Shown here piece by piece: positions 12,901 to 23,300 of a stretch of 64,000 nt of DNA (within the stretch, counting starts at the first letter, position 1; every line of letters starts with the position of its first letter). The stretch is from Ailanthus altissimus (Eukaryota > Streptophyta > Magnoliopsida > Sapindales > Simaroubaceae), in NCBI GenBank assembly GCA_946807835.1, contig OX327694.1, forward strand, positions 4,104,001 to 4,168,000, written 5' to 3'. Made by a program: the position numbers and the translations under genes. Below the pieces are notes generated by a model that worked only from the letters and a program-made list of their open reading frames with translations, made no database searches and had not been told where the DNA came from.

Positions 12901-15500
12901 TTCCTTGTGTAATAATTTAACCTTCTTTTTATAGTACTTTTGCGAGTTTAGATTATTGAGTTTTATCAAAATTAGGACATATCAATTTGGAATCGCTTTG
13001 AGATATAGGGGTAGAATTTATCTGAAAATCTTAGAATGCTTTGAGATCCTTGAGGATAGAGATAATTAGAGTCCTAAGATGACACATGCATCTTTGGATC
13101 AGCTTTCGAAAGTTTAGTGGTCGGCTTAGCCTAGATACGCTACTTTAGGGTGCCAAAGATTAAGCTAGTTGATCCTAAATATATCTTGATGTTGAGGATA
13201 TTTTGAGATGAGGATGTCTTAAAGTTAGGGACATCATCGGCTAGGCTCTAAAGGCATCTCCCATTTGACACTGATATTGTGCCTTCTTTTGGTCATTATG
13301 GGCTTAGGCCTTTGGTGCTTCAATGCAAATGCCTTAAGTTATGGGCCTTGGGCAAGGTGTCTTCTAAGGGTCTAAGCCTGAGGTCCATTTAGTTGCTTAA
13401 GCTCTCCTCTTAATGGTTGGGCTTAGATAAGCTCATTGGGAGAAACAATGGTCCCTCAACTTTCAGTATTGACTTATCAATGCTGAAAAGTTTGTTATAA
13501 TTCTCGGACTGAAAAATGATCCTCGGATAAGTTAAGCTTGGGAAGCTTTTAATTAATAGTTTGGCTAGTATAAGTCTTGGGCCCTAATCTACGGAAGTCC
13601 TTTGGGATGTTGTGAAATAGAGCCATTTTTTATTCTAAATTTTGAATTTTTGTGGCTCTTCATTAAATGATAAAAGTCTTTTAAAAAATTGTGCAACATA
13701 CCCATTACATTTCACCAAAGCCTAAGGGTCAAGTGGTTATAGTTATTGAGGACGTAGATGTCTTCTCAACTTTAGAATTTAATCCAATGATTGCCACTAC
13801 TCCTTGGTTGTCACGTTGATCAGGTGAAATAAAGTTTCTAGGCACGGAATGATCTGGATCATTCAATTTTTTCAATGACTGAGATTAGCCCTTGGGATTT
13901 ATTATAAATAAAGGACTTTTACAACATTTTAAAACTTTCCACATTTTAAAGCTTTTAAAGAGAAAGGCTGCAACCCGATTTATTGAGAGAGAACAAAGCT
14001 TTTATATTGCACCCAGGTTGTTGTCACGTTCAATTTTTAACTCTGGTTTGTGTTTGTAATCTTCAATTCTAGTTTTGTTCTTTTCTTACTCTTCATCAAA
14101 TGTCACCAATAAGTCCTTCCCCATTTCTTTTTTTGTTTTGGTATCTATTGGTGTTGTTGGGGGTGCTTTGGGTATATTACTTTGTGTGCATGCAACATTC
14201 TTGTTTTATTGTTATTATTGTGATGGTGGTGTTTGTTGTGATTTTTCTTTATGGCGTGTAATACTCATTGGAATTTTTTCTCTTTGTTTTGGATATAAGA
14301 TTATGCTTGACCAGTGTTTATACTCTGGTTAGGATGTTTGGCCTCGCCTATATATTTGTTTGCTTGCCTTAAAATCATGTCCACGGGTAATCAAATCGAT
14401 TCTCATAACATAAGGATTGAATGGTCATATATATTAGATCAAACTTAAATGACATTGAATATGTAGAGGAAGCCTATATAAAAGAAGGTCCCAGGAAACT
14501 TTTGCTCCTCATAAGGTAGTTTTAAGATTTGAACAAAAGGTAAAACCTGATGCTGAGGTGGTTAGGGAAAACGAGAATTGAAAAGATAACCCTAAGGTTG
14601 AATTAATTGAGTTCAACAAAGATTCTGAGAGAATCGCTAGTGATGAGGGAGAAGAGGAAGATGTTAAAGTCAATGGGCCCACCATGATTGATGAGGAGGA
14701 GGATTATGAGCTAGACCACTCTTATCAACCCTCTAGTGTGATTAATGATGATCTAGCAAAGGTGAAGACTTAATATAATATTCATAGCATAGTGCTTTTA
14801 AAAAAACCATTGTTGGATGATTTTGCTAGCCAACTCAAATATGGAGAGACCACCTTGCACCTTAGGCTCGAGCTGCCCATACAGCCTTCATGTCAAGAAG
14901 TTAGCCCAGTTGGGGCTTGCTATTTCCCAATTAGGTCTAAATCTTTTAGAGGGTGTTATCAGGTTTCTACATCATATGGGCAAAAGCTGGTCAATCTAAG
15001 CCCATTTTTCAAGAGTTTCAATACCTTTACTAACTCTATACGAATCCAACCGAGAACAAAGCCTTTTACTACTTGACAAGGTATGAGAGTGAGGCCCTTA
15101 TCAAAAGGTTGCCTTCAAGCAATAAGTTATGGAAGCCATATTGGTTTTACGCCGTGGGGGAGTATGGTTGAGAAGTCCTCAGGCCTATGTTGAAGACTTA
15201 CTCTTGTTTCACCAAGTTTTCTTATGCAAGTCTTTTTATACATATTTGCTTTCTCTTTTTTCATCTATGTTGAGGATGGTCACTTGAATAGTTTAACTTT
15301 GCAATAACTGAGTCTTTCAATTCGAGCTTTTTCATAGAAAAGCAAGAGAAGGTAGAAAGTGACCTTAAGGTACTTTGCTAACTAGATAAAACTTTTTTTT
15401 AGGATAGTTTACAAGACTCGGGTCTTATCCAAGAGGAAGTTAGACAAGTTTCAGCTATTAGAAGGTTGAGAAAGAGAGGTAAATTCTTGTGTATTTAAAA
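12900..15500 (+). pseudogene. Remnant of a Tat-like Ty3/gypsy element with a gag-like ORF1 domain
   Basis: Between about 14500 and 15200 conceptual translation in shifting frames gives an acidic stretch (EEEDVKVN..DEEEDYELDH), then KLAQLGLAISQLGLNLLEGV, then YLTRYESEALIKRLPSSNKL and PYWFYAVGEYG. This order resembles the plant 'putative gypsy-type transposon' N-terminal domain found in Tat-lineage elements. Stops and frameshifts break it, so it is non-functional. The upstream part (about 12900-14000) is GC-richer and has a TATA-like TATAAATAAAGG at about 13903, consistent with LTR or leader DNA. Element ends were not found. The family call rests on motif resemblance only. Confidence 0.4.
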
Positions 15501-16496
15501 AATGTAGTTTTTTTTTCTCATCCCATTTACTCATTGGGTTTTTGTCTTTTGTGCTAAGGGATGCAATGCTTGTTACTGTGCATCAATGGTGCATGTATGT
15601 GATGGTTATTGAATATTCAATGCATATTATACATATAATTATAGAGCGTAATGGAAATATAATTTCCTATTCAACAAACATATACTTAATTAAAGTTTAT
15701 TGTAGTAATAATATCTGAAAAAACTTATCCTTGAAGCCATTTAGTGTAAAATTTGAATTTGGAGCTCATTTTAAAATGTTCACTTGATTAATTCTAATCA
15801 ACAATATCTGATGGGATTACAAAGTTAAAATGGCAGCATGAATTTCAATTTCTAGCATAATGATTTTCGTGCAAATCGGTTCAACACTTTAAATTTTCTC
15901 TCAAATAGCCAAAATGAAGACAATGAATTATTTAAAATAATTTCAAAGTATTTTTTATTTATCTGGCCAAATAGGGATCTCTTTGCAACATTTTCAAAAT
16001 TTATTACATGTGGCCAATGAACGATTGACATTTGTCCTTCATGACTCTAGAAAAATTAGTTGCTTCCCTAAGTTTATATGATTTGAAATAGCATTTTGTA
16101 CTGCCGTAATGGTTTCTTCCTACAAAGATGATGTTCTTTATCACTTTTTAACTAGGCTAGTAGTAAACTTGTAATTTTGGACCAAATAATTTAAAAATTG
16201 TATGATTCTGGCCATCATGCAGTTAGTTGTCCTAATGCTAAAAACATTTAATAATTGATTTTTCTTGATTGCATATGTTACTATGCTTTGACAATATTAA
16301 CAATAACAAGTGTTCAAGAATGTAATGTAGGATTTCTGGAGTTACAAAAATTTTCTTTTGTGCTTCTTGATAAGATTGTTGTTGTTGTGGATAATGGTAC
16401 CTTGTGGATCTTAATGTTACCATTTGGATTTTCTTTTAAGTTATGACTAATATGCTTAGTAAGAGTGATGTTGAATATCTTATAATGATAATTTGC
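15501..16496. other. Intergenic DNA, no gene recognised
   Basis: Only short ORFs without recognisable domains are present. The ORFs at 16238-16604 overlap on both strands in low-complexity AT-rich sequence and look spurious. Confidence 0.4.
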
Positions 16497-16578
16497 ATGT
16501 GATAGAGCAAATTGAGATAATTTTCTCAATGACAAAATATAGAGAAGTAGAGTATTGAAGACATCAATTGAAACAACT

Positions 16579-16584
16579 TTTATT
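16579..16584 (-). terminator. Poly(A) signal of LOG
   Basis: AATAAA on the minus strand about 55 bp past the stop codon, in the context TTTTCAATAAAAG. The same context is conserved at 62137-62142 downstream of the LOG pseudogene. Confidence 0.6.
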
Positions 16585-16638
16585 GAAAAGGAAAACAACA
16601 ACACAACAACAATAGCAGCAACAAAAATACAATAGAGG

Positions 16639-17292
16639 CTACGGAGTGAGATTTAAGTCTATTTTGCGCTTCTTCTGACTGTCATGAGTAGACCAATCTA
16701 ACTGATGCAATGTTGGATTAGACAGAGGAATAAAAGACTGCAATTGATCAATCAGTTGATCAACAGTTGGAGCTGAAATAAGAATCCGTCGTGCTAGAAG
16801 TGGGATGAATTGTGTTCCCGCTGCATAGTCAAGAAAAGATATCAACCCGTCGTAAAAACCATTAACATTTAACAAACCAATGGGTTTTTGGTGGATTTGT
16901 AATTGTGCCCATGAGACAATTTGAAAAATTTCCTCCAAGGTCCCGAAACCTCCTGGTAGAGCTATGAAAGCATCCGCATGCCTAAGCATTTGAGCCATTC
17001 GCTCGTGCATAGATGAGACTTGTAACTCATCCCCAATTGTTTTTCCTACAACATTTTCAATAGCTAGAGGTTTTGGAATGATACCCAAAACTCGACTACC
17101 TTTATTGTGTGCAGCTTTTGCCACAGACCCCATTAACCCTCGGTTACCTCCTCCATATACTAAATGTATATTTCGCTCAGCTAATACCTTACCAAGATTT
17201 TCTGCAACTTTTGTAAACTCTTCAGTATTCCCAGGGTTGGATCCACAAAAGACACAAATTTTTGTGAATTGACGAGCTGAGGTTTCCTCCAT
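16639..17292 (-). CDS. LOG: Intronless LOG-type cytokinin riboside 5'-monophosphate phosphoribohydrolase
   Basis: This intact 217-residue protein belongs to the LOG family, which releases active free-base cytokinins from their riboside 5'-monophosphates in one step, normally in the cytosol and nucleus. Visible family landmarks are ICVFCGS (12-18), LVYGGGN..LMG (44-55), MHER (95-98) and PGGFGTLEE (113-121). Arg98 and Glu121, the usual catalytic pair, are both present. Length is normal for plant LOGs. The start is ATG 17292; an upstream in-frame GTG (17304) is less likely, and the related copy at 61415 starts at the equivalent ATG. Plant LOG genes usually have several introns; this one has none. 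It shares its TATA box, leader, coding region, poly(A) region and 3' flank with a broken LOG inside the Athila-like element at 61.3-62.2 kb. The sequence is fairly divergent from typical LOGs (SMHERMAQM instead of a MHxRKAEM-like motif), so the substrate preference is not certain. Confidence 0.85.
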   Translation of the reverse strand: MEETSARQFTKICVFCGSNPGNTEEFTKVAENLGKVLAERNIHLVYGGGNRGLMGSVAKAAHNKGSRVLGIIPKPLAIENVVGKTIGDELQVSSMHERMAQMLRHADAFIALPGGFGTLEEIFQIVSWAQLQIHQKPIGLLNVNGFYDGLISFLDYAAGTQFIPLLARRILISAPTVDQLIDQLQSFIPLSNPTLHQLDWSTHDSQKKRKIDLNLTP

Positions 17293-17348
17293 TGTTATGC
17301 TCACCCTAATCTTTGAATATTTTTGAGTTTGTATAAGGATGCAATAAT

Positions 17349-17362
17349 AATGTATTTATAGA
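17349..17362 (-). promoter_or_regulatory. TATA box of LOG
   Basis: On the minus strand CTATAAATACATT lies about 60 bp upstream of the ATG. The same TATAAATACATT followed by TACAAACTCAAAA and GGTGAG is conserved upstream of the LOG pseudogene (61341-61414), so promoter and leader are shared between the two copies. Confidence 0.7.
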
Positions 17363-17886
17363 GAAACAAATTGATAATAGCTGTGGAGTATATGTGTAAG
17401 TATGTTCAAGTATATATTTTTCTCGATTCTTGTGAGGTAAAACAAAAAAAGGAGAATGAGTTTTACTTTATCATTTTATAAGGGACAATAGGTCGCAAAA
17501 TCTTGAATAAATATATGTTGATATGTAAGTGTGATAAAAATTGTGTCGGAAGTGTGATAAGTTAGGTAAGATAATTAAGAAAAGTCAATAAAGGCTTATT
17601 TCATGGATTTAGGGACTTAGCCATTTTGGCACTAATGGTCGACAATACATCAATGACTTGAAGACTTTTTGAGCTAACAATTGGACTTTGGACATGAGGC
17701 CAAATTAACTTTATTAATTACAAAGATTTTGTGGTCTTAACATTAATTTTTGGCCGATAGATTAAAAGCAGATATGAAGAAAGATAAAGCACACTTGACA
17801 TAAAGATAAAGCAGTAATCAGTCTCTCTTTGATGTGATAGAGCAACACGGATCTAGTTTCTGTGAAAATAGAAACAGCAATGTACG

Positions 17887-19080
17887 TCAAAATGAGTCTC
17901 CTTGGTCGCTTTCATCTGTGTCGTATCCGTGAGAGAGGAACTTATGGAGTTGTTGTTCCCATACATTGAATGAGGGCTCTGGCGGAGTGGAATGTGGGTC
18001 TACCATATCTTGATCTTCTCCAGGTGAGCTGGTCTGGATGAGGGATGTGCTGGCTTCCTCTTGGATTTGGGTGTCGGTTGGATAAGGTTGGGAGTCTTGA
18101 AAGAGGGATAAGTCAAGATTGGGTTGGTGTTGGTCAAGTTCTGTCGGGAAAACTGGCTGAGATTGAGTAGGTTCTGTCGGGACAACTGGCTGAGATTGGG
18201 TAGGTTCTGTCGGGACAGTTAGCTGAGGCCATTGGTGAAGGTTATCCATTGCTTGTCTGTATCTGGCATAATAAGTCATGTTTGGGATATGGTGATGATG
18301 AGTAGAGTAATCTGTATTTCTGAGATGTGAAAGATGATATTTTTGTCTTTGTTGGAATTTGAGTATATTGGCAAAATTCAGGTCTTCTGTAAAGTCAGCT
18401 TCAACTTGTTCCCAAGGTGCAGCATCTTCTGGGGAGATCCAAACAGACGGAGGAATTATTTGATTTTCCTGAGCAAGAATTCTTTCAAGTTCTCTCTTTT
18501 GCTGAATTACTTCTTCAGGCCAGAGCTTAATTGATCCCTTTAGTGAAAGGGTAAATGTGAAGTAATCCTTAACAGTGGGGTAATAATGAATCTCGTGATC
18601 TGAAATAATCATACCCTTCCGTTGGAGAAGTAAGACTGACCAAAGATGTTGTCTGGGGACTGCAGCATTTGTGTTGTTTGCAATTATGTATTGAAATTTA
18701 GTTATCCACCATGTCTTTGGGTAAAACCATTGGAGAAAAATCAGGGCTGGATGATCTTCATCACATTTTTCTAATTTTTGGAGGGTTCTAAGTAATGGGA
18801 ATTCCATGGCGATTGTATACAGATCCAACAGGTACCATAACAAGTAAAGGACAGGTTTGGACCATTGGAAAAATGGGAAAAAAGAGTGCAGGTGAAAGAA
18901 AGGGTATTCTAAGTTGAACAAAGGGCCACCAAGAACTGTGAGGCCGTGTTCTTGGACTGCTAAGATGGCGTAGTGTCTGATGAATTCTTTGGCACGGGAA
19001 TGGAGTGTTCTGGTTTTGATTAGGTCTGGAAATTGTGGTGGAGAAAAAGGAACATGAGGAGTTATGATAATGGGATTCAT
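17887..19080 (-). CDS. Unrecognised 397-residue protein with Pro/Gln-rich repeats and acidic C-terminus
   Basis: A single intact ORF runs from ATG 19080-19078 to the stop at 17887 and I do not recognise the family. The N-terminal half (about 1-200) is hydrophobic and aromatic (FFPFFQW, LYLLWYLLDLYTIAMEF, LQWFYPKTWWITKF) with VPRQHLWSVLLLQRKGM following. The middle is charged and ends in a His run (THHHH). Residues about 285-320 are three 11-residue repeats of the type VPTEPTQSQPV, encoded by 33-bp DNA repeats. The C-terminus is acidic (DTDESDQGDS). A TATA box lies about 65 bp upstream and a TGACG-containing element upstream of that. The lack of introns, position among mobile elements and promoter type make an origin from a mobile element or an endogenous pararetrovirus-like sequence possible. 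That is speculation. It could be a domesticated or recently active element protein. Confidence 0.55.
   Translation of the reverse strand: MNPIIITPHVPFSPPQFPDLIKTRTLHSRAKEFIRHYAILAVQEHGLTVLGGPLFNLEYPFFHLHSFFPFFQWSKPVLYLLWYLLDLYTIAMEFPLLRTLQKLEKCDEDHPALIFLQWFYPKTWWITKFQYIIANNTNAAVPRQHLWSVLLLQRKGMIISDHEIHYYPTVKDYFTFTLSLKGSIKLWPEEVIQQKRELERILAQENQIIPPSVWISPEDAAPWEQVEADFTEDLNFANILKFQQRQKYHLSHLRNTDYSTHHHHIPNMTYYARYRQAMDNLHQWPQLTVPTEPTQSQPVVPTEPTQSQPVFPTELDQHQPNLDLSLFQDSQPYPTDTQIQEEASTSLIQTSSPGEDQDMVDPHSTPPEPSFNVWEQQLHKFLSHGYDTDESDQGDSF
18145..18235 (-). repeat. 33-bp tandem repeat within the 397-codon ORF
   Basis: Three units sharing GTTCTGTCGGGA.AA.TGGCTG (plus strand), near 18139, 18172 and 18205, encode the VPTEPTQSQPV-type repeats. 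The period is 33 bp, so the reading frame is kept. Confidence 0.75.
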
Positions 19081-19141
19081 TATGAAGATGGTAAGAAGGT
19101 TGGTTTTATTTATTGCTAGAAAAGTGATTATGAGGTTTAGG

Positions 19142-19215
19142 CTATTTATAGAGTTTTATGAAAGAAAATCAATAATCGTTTTGTCCTTTCCTTTTACGTG
19201 GATGACGTTAAAGGA
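19142..19215 (-). promoter_or_regulatory. Promoter of the 397-codon ORF: TATA box plus TGACG-type element
   Basis: CTCTATAAATAGCC on the minus strand (about 19142-19153) is a strong plant TATA box about 65 bp upstream of the ATG. Further upstream, near 19196-19213, ACGTGGATGACGTTA (plus strand) contains TGACG and ACGT cores of the kind bound by TGA/bZIP factors. Confidence 0.5.
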
Positions 19216-19640
19216 ATAGTTAAAAGAATCATATTTGCCATCGCAATAATTGTGCTAGTAGAATCTTTTCTATTTGAAATCGAGCATATTAGAAAAAGCA
19301 GACATGTCAATCTCAATGAGAAAATAATGTCCAATAAGGTGGACTATTTTTTTTAAGAGTTAAAGTAAGAGATATAATGTTAAGATCTATAGTTTAAGAA
19401 TCAGTTGAACTAAAGGTCTTTTTATTGAAGTTGATTTTTGATCGTTTAAGATAATGCTTTCAATATTCTGATTTGAATGACAACTTAGTTGCGTAGAAAT
19501 ACTACATTTTTTTTGAATGATATCAAGGTAGTGAATGATATTATGACGTATGAGTATATGTTGAAGGGATTAAAATTTTTAAAGGAGTTAAGAATTTTAT
19601 ATAAGAGATTAGTATGGGTATTCTACATCTATGTTATTCT
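19216..19640. other. Intergenic DNA, nothing recognised
   Basis: AT-rich and non-coding. The plus-strand gypsy integrase remnant becomes recognisable only from about 19640. Confidence 0.4.
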
Positions 19641-20032
19641 TTAATGAATGAAAGGTGAAGTGTATAGATACCCATTAAATATTGAACGAATGGGAAAAAA
19701 AAAAGAATAAAAATATGTGTGTATAATTTTATAAGTCCATAATGTGTGTCATATGTTTATTTTATGGATATATGTTTCGTACTCCTTTCGTATACTCAGC
19801 TATGAGCCAACTTAGAGATAATCTAACATATGAATGAGTATTTATTAGGATTTTGGACCACAATGAGCAAATCCTATATACAAGGAAGATTGTTTTGTAA
19901 ATGTTTTATGAATAAACTATACAGTTGAAAAGGAAAATTGAGAATGAGAAGAAGAAATGAGATCTAAGTATCCTCATCTATGTGCTTAAATTATGAATTT
20001 CGAGGACGAAATTCTTATAAGGATGGGAGAAT
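19640..20032 (+). pseudogene. Integrase C-terminus of a Tekay/Del-type Ty3/gypsy element (broken)
   Basis: Conceptual translation with stops gives, in order, RYPLNIERMG, HNVCHMFILW, YVSYSFRILSYEP, LRDNLTYE, IRILDHNEQIL, VLWNKLYS, EMRSKYPHL and NFEDEILIRMGEL. This is the usual order at the C-terminal end of chromovirus-type plant gypsy polyproteins. It ends immediately before the LTR at 20033, identifying copy B as a 3' LTR. Many in-frame stops make it a pseudogene, and everything upstream in the polyprotein is missing. Confidence 0.75.
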
Positions 20033-22743
20033 TGTAGTAACCAGTATCCATAACCGGTAAGAATATGTATATTTATATATATATAAATATACGTATTTTA
20101 TTTGTATGTGGGTGATCCTTGATTTATATATTGTTATTAGTAGTGTTTTTATAGGTTAAGGATATACTATTAGTACTGGGTTTATTTGCAAGACTTTGGA
20201 ATTATTTTAGGGACCAAATTGTTATACTTTAAAAGTTTTGGGGGTGAATTCGTAAATACCAAAAATTAACCACTTAGTATAAAAATACACTTTTAAAAAC
20301 CCTAATTCTCTCATTTTGGTCGAGCTACCCATTTTAGAGAGAGAAGAGAGAAATAAAGGAGAGAGAAAGAGAAGAAAAAGAAGAAGAAATTGGAATTTTG
20401 GATCTTTAGAGGTATATCACAACTAATTATCAATTTATTGGTGTTAATTAAGTTAATTTATTTAAGTTTTTATTTCTGGAAATATGTATAATTAAGGATT
20501 TGATGTGTATTTCGTTTGATGTTGTGAGAATTGATGATGATCTATAAGATAGTTTGATAAATCATGATGAATTATGGAATTTCTGCTGGATAACCTCTTG
20601 ATCTAGGAAATTTATAAATTGTTGTGATTCGATTCTGGTTTTGAATTTTGAGTATATGAAATTAGACATGTTTAGGATCATCTGAGACTTTGAATCGACT
20701 GAAAATCTCGGAAATTGAATTTGTAGTGAATTTACCAAAATGACCCTGGAATTCTGGAAATTTCCTATGTAAACAGTATGATACAGTGGAAAATAATTTT
20801 TGACCCACTGAATGATCTTTAAAAATTATGAATTTGTGGAATATGATAATTTTATATGTCTAATATGATATACTCGGAATTGAGAATTTGGATCAATGTG
20901 ATTGAAGTGTTATGAATTTCTAAAGTGTATCAGCTCATTGTAGTATTTGATTAACAGATTTTTAAAGTTATGAAATAAAATAATTTTAAAATACTTTTGG
21001 CAGTTATTTGGAAGCCAAATATTTATAATGGACTGAGATATGTGTCAAGAGTAATTATGTGATAGTTTTATAATTTTTGAGTTAGTATATGATTTTATAA
21101 AATTGGGAGATTGAATACTGTTCAGTAAGTATCTTGATCCTGTCAGGTTTGTAGTTTGGATTCGATGGTGTGTATGGAATGGATTGTGTAGGAATTTTGA
21201 TATAATATTCATATATAAGAAGTATATATGAGTCAAGAATGATATATTCTGATTTCGGAGTAATTGGACATCATTTGATGTATTAGAAATTTTTGTTAAG
21301 TGTAAGTGGTCAGAATGACAGGTTTTGAGAAACCAAATATTTAGACCAATTTGATGTGATAAATGCATTGTGTATAATTTTGTAAGCTATTTAAAGTATT
21401 TTGTGTGAATTGTGAGGCTTATGAAAGGATTAATCTCCATTGATAGGTTAAGGAGATTTAAGCCTTGTAGCTGAAAGTGTTAAGAGGTAAGTATACTAGA
21501 CTTACTACTGGAATCACAATAAACATAATAATTGTTTTGTATGATTTTGCAAATGGGGTTAAGAATATGTTTATGTTATGTCAAAGTATATTTTAATATG
21601 AAATGTGAATATATGTTTATGAATGTGAGCATTGACATTGAGCATGGACATACATGTGTTTTTGAAAGTGAGCTTTCCAAAATAAGATGCGTTTAACAAA
21701 GAAAGCTTTTGAAGTGTAATATGTCCATGAGAAATATTTTGTGATTTGAGGGTACTTGAACTCACTGTTAACTTAGTAGGCATTTTATGTGATTTGTGGA
21801 GCCTTTATGTGTGGCCTTTCCTTCGGGATTGGTATATGTTATGTGTTCCGTATGTAGGGAGGATCCTATTGGTACCTAAAGGAAGTGTGAGTCATCACAT
21901 TCGTGTGGTGGCGTATTGGTACATGTGAGAGGACTCACCGATGATCAGGGTGGGGGTTTGGCTTTTACCTTCGGGCATAAGCGTTATATATGTGTGATTT
22001 AAAGACCTCACTTGTACTATTCCTCTCATACGGTATGTCACCTACGAGTGACATTTGGCTCATTATGTGATATGTGATATGTAAGTCCTACTAAGTAGTA
22101 GTTGAGTGATGGTATTCCTATTATGTGTTTTGAAAGAATGTGTAAGCGCTTACATGATATGTGATTTGATAAGATTATGATTTTGATTGATCACAGCATA
22201 TCATACATATGCATTGTGTACATATATGTATTTGTATTTGATATATGAAAAACTAGTATGCTTACTGAGTTTTATACTCATTATAGTTTATGGTGATTTC
22301 AGGTAAATAAGGTACATGTGTGCTTAGCGGATTTGGCAAGGCTTCTGCTGTTCCTTGGGTTCCCTAAGTTGTTAGGTTGCTAAGTGTTTCATTTGGGGAC
22401 ACGTGGGATAAGATATTTGATTTGTCCCTATTAAATAAATACTTATGTATTATTTTATTGTGTGTGGTTGGATTTAGTTTAAGTTTCACCAAGTGTAGTA
22501 ACGGATTGATTTTAAGTAAGAATTTGCAATGAATATATTCTGGGCTTCTGGTAATAAAGTTGCTATTGGTGACGTAGTGGAGTGTTAATCTCTGAGAAAA
22601 CTCTGCGTATCTCCGGTTTAATAATTATCCCAGTCATAATTCAATTGCTATAATTCTGAAAGAAATTAAAATGAATGTTTAAGTTTTATTGAATGAATGT
22701 AAGTGATGTCGTGTGTCAGATCTTTTGGGTCTGGGGCATGACA
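20033..22743 (+). mobile_element. 3' LTR 'B' of a Tekay/Del-type Ty3/gypsy element
   Basis: The 2711-bp LTR begins TGTAGTAACCAGTATCC directly after the integrase remnant and ends GGGGCATGACA. It is homologous to copies A and C in inverse orientation. A TATA-like TATAAAAATA lies at about 20278, followed by a GA-rich tract (20335-20395) consistent with the R/U5 boundary. No 5' LTR partner in this orientation exists in the window, so the element is 5'-truncated. Confidence 0.85.
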
Positions 22744-22990
22744 GTTTGAGTAAATGCTTGAGAACACTTGGGGTGTAACACTTTGCTGGCATGGCAGATG
22801 ATTATAACAACAGTAGTCCTAAATTTTGCAAATGGCAAAATTTTGATTTTTAACAATATGGCAATTAAATATGTAATTTAAATAAATTACTTATACCCTT
22901 TGATTTATATTTAGGTTGGCTAAATTATCTAGATAGTAGAATTTTATTTATGAAACCAACGAAGTCTACAAAATTTATGTTTGGTTTTTC
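22744..22990. other. Short intergenic spacer
   Basis: Nothing recognised between LTR B and the LINE-derived repeats. Confidence 0.4.
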
Positions 22991-22994
22991 AAAG

Positions 22995-23300
22995 AAAATA
23001 ATACTTTTATTCAATGATATAAAGGAGGCTTTTTTCCTCTACAATAAACCTAGTAATGGGAATTAGTACATTGGTACACATCCAATTCTAATTACCTCCC
23101 TAGAATAATTTCTAGCAAGCTTCGCAAACTCATGTGCTACCTTATTCGTATCATAAATTGTATACAAACCCTAAATGCTTGAAAGTTATGTACGCTCTTC
23201 AAAATGTTTCCAATAATTGCACATAATCTAAAATCTAAACTGTTGTAAGAAATAATATTATTTGTAACAACATTTGTATAAGTTTTAGCTTTAATATAGG
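22995..23300 (-). pseudogene. LINE RNase H 3'-end fragment, unit 1
   Basis: Minus-strand translation gives YDTNKVAHEFAKLARNYS followed by a degenerate tail. This matches the C-terminal part of the plant LINE-type RNase H domain (the ..VAHELAKLA.. region). It is truncated on both sides and followed head-to-tail by two further units of about 310 bp. Confidence 0.6.

Larger units (their letters stand above)
16497..17845. repeat. 14-bp direct repeats bracketing the LOG cassette
   Basis: ATGTGATAGAGCAA occurs at 16497-16510 and identically at 17832-17845. The first copy lies exactly where homology between the LOG 3' flank and the Athila-like element at 62.2 kb stops. The 1321 bp between the repeats (16511-17831) hold the LOG promoter, CDS and 3' UTR. 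The arrangement looks like a target-site duplication around an inserted cassette, though chance or microhomology is possible. Confidence 0.5.

Noticed and set aside
14075..14332. Hydrophobic 85-codon ORF as a membrane protein
   Set aside because: T-rich low-complexity sequence in the decayed Tat-like region, with no conserved motif.
18000..18185. 61-codon minus-strand ORF in another frame of the 397-codon ORF
   Set aside because: It is an alternate frame across the 33-bp tandem repeats.
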